A stretch of 64,000 nucleotides of DNA from Candidatus Zixiibacteriota bacterium. GTDB taxonomy: Bacteria > Zixibacteria > MSB-5A5 > GN15 > FEB-12. The first letter of the stretch is position 1, and every line of letters starts with the position of its first letter. The position numbers and the translations under genes were made by a program. The stretch is from NCBI GenBank assembly GCA_024280215.1, contig JAJRQO010000036.1, positions 1 to 64,000 of the forward strand, written 5' to 3'. Shown here one piece after another: positions 36,042-44,582 of this stretch. A model generated the notes under the pieces. The model was not told where the DNA came from. It saw only the letters and a list, made by a program, of their open reading frames with translations, and did not search any database.

Positions 36042-37235
36042 ATGAAATATATTAAACTAATAATTATTTTTGTTATTCTTCTGGGTTTTGCAGGAGTAAC
36101 TTACAAACTTGATAAAATGAATGCTTTTATTTGGCTTCCAGATTATATAACAAATTCTCCGACCTTTGAAGAGCAGGATGGTATCACTGATATTATCTTT
36201 TTGGTAATTGACCATTGGGAACCTGGTGGCAATGAATACCCTCTTTTAGCTTGGACAGAAAATTACCGCAAACTTGCTGACAAACATATTGATTCCGATG
36301 GTATCAAATTGCAGCATACATGGTATTACCCTATTGAACAATTTCGAGGGGATGAAGTAGATTCAATCGTCCAGCTCAGTCGTGAAGGGTACGGCGATGT
36401 AGAGCTGCATTGGCACCATGCTGGCGATGACTCCGAATCTTTCACTCGTAAACTACGAGCAGGACTTGATTCGTTACGAGCTCATGGAGCTTTGCGAACT
36501 GATGACTCCCTTGGCTACTTCTCATTTGTTCATGGTAACTGGGCGTTAGATAATTCCCGTGCTGGTCAAGGAAGTGGAATGTGTGGTGTTGATAATGAAA
36601 TCACGATTTTACAAGAGCATGGTTGTTATGCCGATTTTACATTTCCAGCAATGACTCAAACCGCCCAGCCATCGTTGGTCAATAAAATATACTATTGTGT
36701 AGATGACCCTGATGCTCCAAAATCTCATGATACGGGTATATTATCATCAGTAGGGTACGAACCGAGAGATGATGAATTTATGATTTTTGAAGGCCCGTAT
36801 ATGATTGACTGGTCTGACTGGCGATTTAAAACTCATCCTACTTTTGAAGATGGCAATCTCTATTGGGAAATCCCAACGACCATCGAACGCTTTGAAACAT
36901 GGCTCTCAGCCAATATACATGTCAAAGGACGTTCAAATTGGCAATTTGTCAGACCATTTACTCATGGTGCAGATTTACGCCATGAAGATGCTTTTGATAA
37001 TATCTTAGGAAAAAATATAGATAAAATGCTCACAGAAGTAGAAAACAGGTATAATGATGGCAAAAAATACCGATTACATTATATGACAGCTCGAGAGGCG
37101 TATAATGTCGTCAAAGCTGCCGAAGCTGGGCATAATGGCAACCCGAATGACTATCGAAATTTTGTCTTGCCTAAATATAACTATACCCCTGACTCTCTTA
37201 TGAATCAGGAAAATGAAAACGAAATCTCTCTTTAG
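36042..37235 (+). CDS. Membrane-anchored polysaccharide-deacetylase-like protein
   Basis: The 397-residue protein has an N-terminal membrane segment (about residues 3-20). The domain has the order expected for the NodB-like glycoside hydrolase/deacetylase fold: an acidic first strand I-F-L-V-I-D-H-W-E-P, the His-rich V-E-L-H-W-H-H-A-G-D near residue 125, and F-V-H-G-N-W-A-L-D-N-S near 165. I do not recognise the exact family and the metal ligands are not certain. It probably acts on the exported glycan in the periplasm. It is cotranscribed with the beta-helix protein 13 bp downstream. Confidence 0.5.
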   Translation: MKYIKLIIIFVILLGFAGVTYKLDKMNAFIWLPDYITNSPTFEEQDGITDIIFLVIDHWEPGGNEYPLLAWTENYRKLADKHIDSDGIKLQHTWYYPIEQFRGDEVDSIVQLSREGYGDVELHWHHAGDDSESFTRKLRAGLDSLRAHGALRTDDSLGYFSFVHGNWALDNSRAGQGSGMCGVDNEITILQEHGCYADFTFPAMTQTAQPSLVNKIYYCVDDPDAPKSHDTGILSSVGYEPRDDEFMIFEGPYMIDWSDWRFKTHPTFEDGNLYWEIPTTIERFETWLSANIHVKGRSNWQFVRPFTHGADLRHEDAFDNILGKNIDKMLTEVENRYNDGKKYRLHYMTAREAYNVVKAAEAGHNGNPNDYRNFVLPKYNYTPDSLMNQENENEISL

Positions 37236-37248
37236 GAGGATATTTTCT

Positions 37249-39999
37249 ATGCGTAAAATAATTTTCACTCTCATGCTTTTTGTACTGTGTACCGGGCATT
37301 TGATGGCGGTGCAGAAAACTATTTCTTCTCTGCCATATACAATTTCTTCTACGAATGCATCTCCAAATGATACATTTGTAGTTGCATCAAATCTGACAAC
37401 ATCGGGTGGAGCTATAACAGTCTCTGCAGATAATGTTGTCTTAGACTTAAACAATAACACCATCACATTTGGTACCTCTGGTTCAAATAGTACCACTGGA
37501 ATCTTAGTGACTGGCGACAATGTCTCAGTTGAAAATGGCACTTTGACTCATGGTGTCAATTACTCTACCTCGCTTTCAAGGATTCGTGGGATTGACATGA
37601 ACAACTGTCAAAACTCTGTTATCAGAAATATGACTGTTATTGTTGGTGGCTATATTCCATCATCTGTTACCGATGGAGTTAACGGAATCTTTAATATCTT
37701 TGTTGATGGTTCCAATACTTTTATGAATAAAATTGTAAACTGTACACTTACAAATGAAGTAGTCGGATATTATTATCGTCAGTACTGGGTAGCCGCTGCG
37801 GTACGTATGGACAAAGGGTACAACGATGCTCTCATTACTGACCTTGAGCAAGATTATCATTTATGGGTCTGCTCTACACGAGTATCTAAAACCCCTCATT
37901 CAGGGTTTTTCTTTTATGGTAACGAAGGTGGTAACTCTGGTGCATTCTGGGCATCTGATAACCATATTACTGTTGACGCACGTAATGACGGTCCATACAC
38001 GGGCTATCGTTATGGCGAAGCATACGGTATTGCATCACGTGGTTCAGAACATCTAAGAATTTGGAATAACAGAATAGATTACGGTACAAATTACTTTGGT
38101 GGCATGGGAATCTTTTTAGAAAGAACCGTCCCTGTTGACTTGGGTGGTTTTTCGGTAATTCATAACAATACGATTATCTCTTCTATCGGACCACTTGATG
38201 CAACTGGTACTGGTAATGCTGGTCACTCAACTGGTATTCGTATCAGAATCTGGACTGCTAATTTTAAAATATATGAAAATGACATTACTGTTTATTCCGA
38301 TTACAACTCATCAACACTATACAGATGTGGCTTAGCCAATGGTATTTTTATGGGTTATGACAATGGTGATATACCAACAGATTCAATTTATATTTATAAC
38401 AATAGAATTACCACTATCGGTGCCGATGGTGCTGGTGCTGATTGTATCTCTGTTATGAGTAACAAAGTTGGTAACCCTGCTGAGTTTTCAAACAATGTCT
38501 TGTCAAGTAACGGCTCTATGTATCACTTTGCTACCGATGGTGGAGGTGCATATGGAGTAGTTTCACGAGCTGATACTATGGTTAAAATTGACAATCTAAG
38601 TAGCTTTAGTACTTTCTACTTAGGCGTCAATGGTGTTAACTGGAGTTCGGGAAATAATAAAATCTGTGATGGTATATATCTCTCTGGTTCTGCTGATACT
38701 GACATACGTATGTCAAACTCTGGGAATCAGGATTTAACAATTCAGAAAACTCTTGATATTGAAGTAATGGGTAATAATAGCCAGGTTGTAACTGGTGCTT
38801 CGGTTTCTGTTGTCAATGGATATGGCGAAACTGTTCTTTCTGGTCTGACAAATTCATCAGGTCGATTCTCAGGGGCAGTATCATACTGGTTTACATCACG
38901 AACCGCTGCTGATTCGACAAACTACAATAACTTTTCATTAACAGTTCAAAAAGGTTCCGATACCTATGTCTCTGATATTGTCGTCGATAAGGATCTTGTC
39001 ATTCCAACTGTTAATTTATTAAATACTGCTGGTGAAGTCGACTCGATTGCCCCAGACCCAATCATCGACTTAGGTTGTTCACCTGGTGCTGGTGATGGAA
39101 ATATCAATCTTGTTTGGACATCAACAGGTGATGATGGTTCCTCGGGGACTGCTATTCTTTATGAAATCAAATACTCTACATCGGCAATCAACGCAGGTAA
39201 CTTCGATGGAATTACAAGCTCAGTCGCAAATCCACCTGTTCCACAAGTAGCAGGCAGTTCACAGTCGATGACACTTTCTGGGTTAACTCCTGGAACCAAC
39301 TATTATATCGCTATGAAAATATATGATGATGGTGGAAACCCATCATTGATTTCAAACATCTCCAACTGTGACGCATCTGTTGATATTACTACCGGTGGTG
39401 GCGGTGGTGGTGGAGAAACTGAAACATTTACATCAACTCTTTTAGTTCCTTCATCTGGCGCGACTGTATTATCAAACCAACCAACTCTCTCAGCACAAAA
39501 CATTACCGCAATTGGAACCAACAATTATTATTTTGATGTCGCCACTGATGCAGCATTTACGTCGATGACAGCTACATCGCCAGCAGTTCTACAAAGCAAT
39601 TCAAATTTTACTGACTGGCAAGTGGACACTCAGTTAGATGCCGATGTTACATATTATTGGAGAGTTCGAGTAAACTCAAATCCATATTCAGCAGTATCAA
39701 ATTTTTCATATTCTGCTCCCTCGCTAAGTGCATCAGCAGAGATTATCGCTTATCCAAATCCAGTTAGTTTTGCTAATGGGGAACAAGTTTCCTTCTCTGC
39801 CCCAGCAGATGTAACTGCTGAATTAAATATCCAAACAGTTTCTGGTGAAAATGTATTACACAAGACAGGTATTTTAAATCCAGATTCTTGGAAATGGAAC
39901 GGGATTAATACTACGGGTTATGCTGTCGCAACGGGAACTTATCTTTGGTATCTTCAAATTAGCGGCACAACATATTCAGGCAAAATAGTTAATAAATAA
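37249..39999 (+). CDS. Secreted right-handed beta-helix protein with FN3 domain and C-terminal sorting domain
   Basis: The 916-residue protein has a signal peptide (about residues 1-20). A beta-helix of about 430 residues with many N-N, G-I and N-R-I turns resembles polysaccharide lyases or C5-epimerases, though no catalytic residues could be assigned. A fibronectin type III-like domain (about 600-700, W-T-S-T-G-D-D-G-S) and a seven-glycine linker follow. The C-terminal domain (A-Y-P-N-P-V then G-T-Y-L-W-Y-L and G-K-I-V-N-K) looks like a T9SS sorting module. The ATG at 37249 has a near-perfect AGGAGG; an in-frame ATG 36 bases upstream lies inside the previous gene. It may bind or trim the glycan outside the cell. 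Confidence 0.8.
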   Translation: MRKIIFTLMLFVLCTGHLMAVQKTISSLPYTISSTNASPNDTFVVASNLTTSGGAITVSADNVVLDLNNNTITFGTSGSNSTTGILVTGDNVSVENGTLTHGVNYSTSLSRIRGIDMNNCQNSVIRNMTVIVGGYIPSSVTDGVNGIFNIFVDGSNTFMNKIVNCTLTNEVVGYYYRQYWVAAAVRMDKGYNDALITDLEQDYHLWVCSTRVSKTPHSGFFFYGNEGGNSGAFWASDNHITVDARNDGPYTGYRYGEAYGIASRGSEHLRIWNNRIDYGTNYFGGMGIFLERTVPVDLGGFSVIHNNTIISSIGPLDATGTGNAGHSTGIRIRIWTANFKIYENDITVYSDYNSSTLYRCGLANGIFMGYDNGDIPTDSIYIYNNRITTIGADGAGADCISVMSNKVGNPAEFSNNVLSSNGSMYHFATDGGGAYGVVSRADTMVKIDNLSSFSTFYLGVNGVNWSSGNNKICDGIYLSGSADTDIRMSNSGNQDLTIQKTLDIEVMGNNSQVVTGASVSVVNGYGETVLSGLTNSSGRFSGAVSYWFTSRTAADSTNYNNFSLTVQKGSDTYVSDIVVDKDLVIPTVNLLNTAGEVDSIAPDPIIDLGCSPGAGDGNINLVWTSTGDDGSSGTAILYEIKYSTSAINAGNFDGITSSVANPPVPQVAGSSQSMTLSGLTPGTNYYIAMKIYDDGGNPSLISNISNCDASVDITTGGGGGGGETETFTSTLLVPSSGATVLSNQPTLSAQNITAIGTNNYYFDVATDAAFTSMTATSPAVLQSNSNFTDWQVDTQLDADVTYYWRVRVNSNPYSAVSNFSYSAPSLSASAEIIAYPNPVSFANGEQVSFSAPADVTAELNIQTVSGENVLHKTGILNPDSWKWNGINTTGYAVATGTYLWYLQISGTTYSGKIVNK

Positions 40000-40258
40000 A
40001 TTTTTATAAAACTTTCACATTTGTAAACAGTCTTAATTTTTCTTATCTCATGTCAAAATATTGCCCTGTGCAATAATCTCCTGCTGTTTAAAAATTATAC
40101 AGCTTTTTCAATAAATAAGGCTCAAACCACACACAAACAATCCACACATCTCCATAGATACCATAAGGTTATGCGATTTGTTTCAGTTTGGAACAGGACT
40201 TGCAATCAATTTAACTCGAATTGAAAAAGGTATCTATAATTTAATTATGGAGGTATGA

Positions 40259-41314
40259 GTGAAATCATCCCACAATTATTTATCTCTTAACAGAGTCCTA
40301 TTAGTATTCACAACAATATTCATTTTAGGACTTATTGCCCCACAAGAATCTTTTGGTCAGACGTACAATACTTTAACACTCTCATGGACTTCTCCAGGTG
40401 ATGACGGTTCCGCGGGAACAGCAACCACTTATGATGTTCGGTATTCGACTGCTTTAATAACTGAAGCAAATTTTAATGCTGCTACTCAAGCTATAAACGA
40501 ACCGACACCACAAATTGCTGGTTCTACCGAATTATTTGTTATTGATTCACTTGAACCAAGCACGACTTATTATTTTGCTATCAAGTCGTCAGATGAAGCA
40601 CTGAATTGGTCAACAATATCCAACGTGATTACAAAAACAACATCAGCAGCACCAGACACCATCCCACCTGCAGCTGTGATTGATTTATCTGCTCTTACTG
40701 GTGAAATCAATGGAACTATCTTGCTCAACTGGACTGCTCCTGGCGATAATAGTCTGTCTGGAACAGTAGCAGTATATGAGATAAGATATTCACAAAATCT
40801 CATCACAAATTCGAATTGGTCAGAGACCTCCTTACTCATAACTCCTCCGCCACCTTTACCAGCGGGGGAGTTTCAAACATATACACTGACTGGGTTAACA
40901 CCTGGTCAGGTGTATTATACGGCTTTAAAATCATATGACAGTACTGGTAATGTCTCGACAATTTCCAATATAGTCTCAGCAGAGGCAGCCTTTAACCTTT
41001 CAACTGATATAGATGATACCGACAACAATCTTCCAACCGAATTTGCTCTCTCACAAAATTTCCCAAACCCATTTAATCCAAGTACAACTATCGGATTTTC
41101 TTTACCAACAGCATCATTTGTTGAGTTATCTATTTATAATATTGAAGGAAAAAAAGTTAAGACCTTAGTAGAACAAAATCTGTCAGCGGGACAACATAAT
41201 ATCGAATGGGATGGAACAAATAATTCTGGTTCACAGATAGCTACCGGGATGTATATTTACCGTATGACAACCGAGACATTTTCAACTTCCAAAAAAATGG
41301 TACTTTTAAAATAA
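40259..41314 (+). CDS. Secreted protein with two fibronectin type III domains and T9SS sorting domain
   Basis: The 351-residue protein has a signal peptide (about residues 1-33), two FN3-like domains of about 100 residues (each with a W-T-S/A-P-G-D-D/N-G/S core, V/I-R-Y-S and a late T-Y-Y-F/T-A-L/I-K-S) and a C-terminal sorting domain with Q-N-F-P-N-P-F-N-P-S-T-T ending K-K-M-V-L-L-K. The FN3 units closely resemble the one in the beta-helix protein upstream. The start is GTG, preceded by GGAGG. A small adhesin or matrix role is plausible. It ends 25 bp from the convergent acyltransferase gene. Confidence 0.83.
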   Translation: MKSSHNYLSLNRVLLVFTTIFILGLIAPQESFGQTYNTLTLSWTSPGDDGSAGTATTYDVRYSTALITEANFNAATQAINEPTPQIAGSTELFVIDSLEPSTTYYFAIKSSDEALNWSTISNVITKTTSAAPDTIPPAAVIDLSALTGEINGTILLNWTAPGDNSLSGTVAVYEIRYSQNLITNSNWSETSLLITPPPPLPAGEFQTYTLTGLTPGQVYYTALKSYDSTGNVSTISNIVSAEAAFNLSTDIDDTDNNLPTEFALSQNFPNPFNPSTTIGFSLPTASFVELSIYNIEGKKVKTLVEQNLSAGQHNIEWDGTNNSGSQIATGMYIYRMTTETFSTSKKMVLLK

Positions 41315-41339
41315 TTTAACTTATGTAAACAGTAAAAGT

Positions 41340-41939
41340 TTATGAGGGCTTATTAGATGTAGGTAAAAGTCTGGCAGGATTTCCCATCGCCATATTATTG
41401 TCAGGTATATCATTGGTCACCACAGCACCAACGCCAATAATACAATTACTTCCTACCGAAGCCGAAACAATCGCTCCCTCACCAATCCAAGTTTTTTCAC
41501 CAATAGTGATTTGTCTGTTTGTTCCTTCACCTTCCCCATTTGAAATGTTTGATGAATTTCCATGTTGATGTAATCCCGAGGTTATAGACACTTTACTTGC
41601 AATTCGAACAGATTCTTTTATCTCAACCAATCCTATGACACAATAAGCACCAATCCCAGCGTAGGCTTGTATTTTTGCTCCACGCTTTGAAAAGAATGTC
41701 CCGTAACTAATTACAGCAGATGGATGACAATACTCAAGCGAAAGCATATAGTAAACTCGTCTGACATGGTCACCCACAAAACCAGGGAACAGTGCTACAA
41801 GATGAGCTCCAAAAGCAAAAAAATATTCATACGATGTCATCTGTTTTTCTAAAAAAGACATAACTCCGAAAGGAATAGTAAGAATTACTAATGGGAGTGA
41901 ACAAATCAATAAAATTAATTTACAAAGAATTTTAATCAT
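41340..41939 (-). CDS. Membrane-associated hexapeptide acyltransferase, paralogue 3
   Basis: The 199-residue homologue of the two acyltransferases at 34579 and 35214 shares the N-terminal membrane segment (about residues 5-27, then P-F-G-V-M-S-F-L). Its hexapeptide-repeat helix has Y-G-T-F-F-S-K, G-I-G-A-Y-C-V-I, G-L-H-Q-H-G (likely catalytic His) and I-G-E-K-T-W-I-G-E, ending M-A-M-G-N-P-A-R. It is the last gene of the carrier protein / ligase / GNAT operon, 15 bp after the GNAT gene. This copy may use an acyl or aminoacyl group delivered by that operon, which is an inference from position. Confidence 0.82.
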   Translation of the reverse strand: MIKILCKLILLICSLPLVILTIPFGVMSFLEKQMTSYEYFFAFGAHLVALFPGFVGDHVRRVYYMLSLEYCHPSAVISYGTFFSKRGAKIQAYAGIGAYCVIGLVEIKESVRIASKVSITSGLHQHGNSSNISNGEGEGTNRQITIGEKTWIGEGAIVSASVGSNCIIGVGAVVTNDIPDNNMAMGNPARLLPTSNKPS

Positions 41940-41954
41940 AGTTCTAATTCAATT

Positions 41955-42959
41955 CTAATAGACATCTAAATAAAAGGACTCTACCTCTTTGATACCATCT
42001 GTTAAGACACCTTCTTTGAGAGGAGCAATATACAAATTTAATTCACGTGGTGCTAAACGAAAACGGAATTTTTTATATATCGCCGTATCAACATAACCAA
42101 TGTTTGGCATAAAAGCAGTATGAAAATTGTCCTCTTGTAAAGCGAGCATAACATCACCAAGAAATTCTTCAATTTCATCTTCTGTCATGGAACCAAATGA
42201 AACATTGTCAAAATAGACATTCAAATTTTTCTCTTTATCAGATTCCAACACTTCAAGTAATAACAAGTTAATAAAACCTTTTAGCTGATTATCTTTTTCA
42301 TACACATAAGTTTTACAATGAGGTCGCTCTATAAGCAAAAATGGAATATCTTCATCAGGAACTTTTTTAAATAATTTTGTATTGACACCTATTGACTGCA
42401 TTAGTGGTTTTAAATTTACAACATCCTCAGACGATGCTTTCCGAGTATGTCCAGAAAGTGCTGAAGGTAAAATAGGCTTAACCAATTCATTGACTGCCGC
42501 AACATAACGACAAACATTGACAACTTTGACAGGCAAATTCATTCTTTTAAAAACTTTCTCAACGGCAATATTAGAAACTGCTCCAACTTCACACATTGTG
42601 ATATATAAATCATACCCTTTTTCAATCGCTTTTTCAATAAGCATCCCCTGTTGCGGACCGCCTAAACCTTGCCCCTGAAAATCGGCACCAACAGTCAGAA
42701 AACTTGCGAATACAGCTTTGTAGTCTTTATCATAATATGAAACATCAAATGGCATATATGCTTGAAATGACGCCATCCTTCCATCTTCCGCAACTTGAGC
42801 AACGTTAAGCTCTTTATCACCAGACGGTCTGTCAATATGCAAAGACAAAAGACCTTTATCATAATTCCAACATGGTTTCCCCCATGTCGTACAAATCAGA
42901 TCAGATATTTTTTCTAAGTCAGGTCCAAATTCAAATTTGTATCCTTTTGCTGGTTCCAT
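41955..42959 (-). CDS. GNAT-type acyltransferase in the aminoacyl-carrier operon
   Basis: The 334-residue protein has an N-terminal GNAT-like domain. The cofactor-binding stretch F-L-T-V-G-A-D-F-Q-G-Q-G-L-G-G-P lies at about residues 87-102, followed by the typical helix and Y-D-L-Y-I-T-M-C. The second half (about 175-320) may be another, degenerate GNAT module. It starts 2 bp after the stop of the carrier-protein ligase, so the pair is coexpressed. Known GNAT-fold proteins such as the FemX/L-F transferase relatives move aminoacyl groups, so this is the best candidate to transfer the loaded amino acid. Acetyl-CoA as donor cannot be excluded. Confidence 0.65.
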   Translation of the reverse strand: MEPAKGYKFEFGPDLEKISDLICTTWGKPCWNYDKGLLSLHIDRPSGDKELNVAQVAEDGRMASFQAYMPFDVSYYDKDYKAVFASFLTVGADFQGQGLGGPQQGMLIEKAIEKGYDLYITMCEVGAVSNIAVEKVFKRMNLPVKVVNVCRYVAAVNELVKPILPSALSGHTRKASSEDVVNLKPLMQSIGVNTKLFKKVPDEDIPFLLIERPHCKTYVYEKDNQLKGFINLLLLEVLESDKEKNLNVYFDNVSFGSMTEDEIEEFLGDVMLALQEDNFHTAFMPNIGYVDTAIYKKFRFRLAPRELNLYIAPLKEGVLTDGIKEVESFYLDVY

Positions 42960-42961
42960 AA

Positions 42962-44161
42962 TTATGCCCTTTCACCTAATAATTCTTCTGAAGCGATTTG
43001 TAATCTTTTCATCGCTTTCTTGTAGCCAATTTGTGCGTAAACAGCATAGACCAATCGTTCAAGTCCAAAAGCAGCACACCCCGTATGAACTTCACTTCCA
43101 TCAGTATTAGAGATAGAAAAATTTGCACCAAAGAAATTTTCATGATAATTAAATGATGCGGCTGCGATTGATTTTTCTTCTGAGACAAAAAGGTTCAATT
43201 CATATTTTAATTCATTGGCGAGTTGAAAGAATCTTAATGATTTAAATTCTGTTGAGAAAAATGGATCGGATGCTGTTTCAATTGAAGCTGTTAAATCCAA
43301 AATCTCTATCAGTCGCCAAATAATATCCATGCTTTCTTTTCTTGATGCGATAACTTTTTCTTTTTCTCCAACAAATATAATTTCCCGCATAGAAAATTCC
43401 CAGAGTCGGTCTAAGTCAGTTATGTTTTTTGATTCATACCTAAAACAACTTCCCTGAGCGGTGAATACTTTGAGACCATTGTCTGATTCATCAAATTTTA
43501 CACCTTCCAAAGCACCATAGGCATGATAACAAACAGCAGGTGAAAGACAAAATTCTGGGGTTGCGATTTCATCTATTGATTCTAATTTCAAATCTTGATT
43601 GTCACTATGTCTCTCCGCGAATGCATCTAACTTTTCTAAGTCTTCAACAAGGTGAAAAGCAAATGTCAATGAATGAGCAAATGAGGTAAAATATCCGGCA
43701 CGTTTTAACCAGTCAGATGGTACTAAGGTACTATAAGTACGAGGCTTCGCTTGGTATTGTAAAATGCCAAGTTTTTCAAAGAAGGCATCAAATGTCATTA
43801 GTAAATTTAAGAACTCGCCACCTTTAGCGATTACACCTGTTCCTTCTTTAAATATATCACCATTTTCACAAAGCATTTTGTAGACATTCGGATGATAACT
43901 ATTATCTTGACGAATTCTATCTTTAATAACTTTTGGTTGGACAACTAAACGTTCGCTTTTCATTTTATCAACAAGCTGATTGACTTTAACTTTGACACTC
44001 TCAAGTAGTTCAGGTTTTTCAATTTCAATGATAAGAGATTTTGATGGTTTGTCAAAAGCTGATGAGACAATTTGTACATCACAATAACAGGCTCTTTTAG
44101 CAATTTCTTTGCAAATGTCATCAGGTAATTTTTCAGAAAACTGAATTTCAAATTTTGTCAT
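42962..44161 (-). CDS. Seryl-tRNA-synthetase-like amino acid:[carrier protein] ligase
   Basis: The 399-residue class II synthetase-type catalytic domain lacks the long N-terminal tRNA-binding coiled coil of SerRS; instead there is a short extra domain (about residues 1-100). Motif 2 is C-F-R-Y-E-S (239-244) and motif 3 A-F-G-L-E-R (364-369). Likely zinc ligands are C211 in L-S-P-A-V-C-Y-H, E260 in M-R-E-I-I-F and C362 in H-T-G-C, with spacing like that of characterised amino acid:[carrier protein] ligases. These make an aminoacyl adenylate and load the amino acid, usually glycine or alanine, on a phosphopantetheinyl carrier. It overlaps the carrier-protein gene by 4 bases, which strongly supports this role. 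Confidence 0.85.
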   Translation of the reverse strand: MTKFEIQFSEKLPDDICKEIAKRACYCDVQIVSSAFDKPSKSLIIEIEKPELLESVKVKVNQLVDKMKSERLVVQPKVIKDRIRQDNSYHPNVYKMLCENGDIFKEGTGVIAKGGEFLNLLMTFDAFFEKLGILQYQAKPRTYSTLVPSDWLKRAGYFTSFAHSLTFAFHLVEDLEKLDAFAERHSDNQDLKLESIDEIATPEFCLSPAVCYHAYGALEGVKFDESDNGLKVFTAQGSCFRYESKNITDLDRLWEFSMREIIFVGEKEKVIASRKESMDIIWRLIEILDLTASIETASDPFFSTEFKSLRFFQLANELKYELNLFVSEEKSIAAASFNYHENFFGANFSISNTDGSEVHTGCAAFGLERLVYAVYAQIGYKKAMKRLQIASEELLGERA

Positions 44162-44397
44162 TTTGAATCCCTTACGAGTTCTATCAGTTTGGAAAGTGAT
44201 CGAGCCTGTATAAACTGATTATCATCGATAGCGATAGAAAAATTCTCTTCTAACGCTAATAAAATTGAAATAGAATTAACCGATTCAACTCCCAGCTCAG
44301 AATAGATATCACTTTCCGGCGAAATCTCACCATCAATTTTCCCAACCTCTTTTAAAATTTGTTTAATATCGTCAATTATTATTTTTTCAGTTTGCAC
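44158..44397 (-). CDS. Acyl/aminoacyl carrier protein
   Basis: The 79-residue acidic four-helix carrier protein has its phosphopantetheine site in L-G-V-E-S-V-N-S, so Ser39 is modified; the more usual sequence is D-S-L. The start is GTG with an AAGGGA ribosome site. Its stop overlaps the start of the amino acid:[carrier protein] ligase. It is too far from any fatty-acid or polyketide genes to be their carrier here. It is therefore probably the dedicated acceptor of the ligase, holding a thioester-bound amino acid for the GNAT-type transferase. Confidence 0.88.
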   Translation of the reverse strand: MQTEKIIIDDIKQILKEVGKIDGEISPESDIYSELGVESVNSISILLALEENFSIAIDDNQFIQARSLSKLIELVRDSK

Positions 44398-44519
44398 AAG
44401 ATGTCCCTTTTAATTCGCTTTATACTATTTTCGGTGATGTAGGCATTTTATTAACTAAATTTGGTCTATTATTATAACTTTTATAAGAGATATAATAATA
44501 TAAAAAGATACTCTAAGAC

Positions 44520-44554
44520 ACAAAAAAAACTGGGTACTTATAAAAAGTACCCAG
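44520..44554 (-). terminator. Terminator of the TonB receptor-PorV operon
   Basis: Read on the minus strand, a perfect 10-bp stem CTGGGTACTT / AAGTACCCAG with a short loop is followed by eight T. It lies directly after the stop codon at 44583 and separates this operon from the carrier-protein operon. Confidence 0.88.
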
Positions 44555-44582
44555 TCTTATATTCAAGATATTTTTACTTTTA

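Noticed and set aside
37213-37248. ATG at 37213 as start of the beta-helix protein
   Set aside because: It lies inside the preceding gene. ATG 37249 has a near-perfect AGGAGG and gives a normal signal peptide.
44158-44397. Carrier protein as part of a fatty-acid or polyketide pathway
   Set aside because: No ketosynthase, malonyl transferase or phosphopantetheinyl transferase gene is nearby, while the ligase gene overlaps it by four bases.
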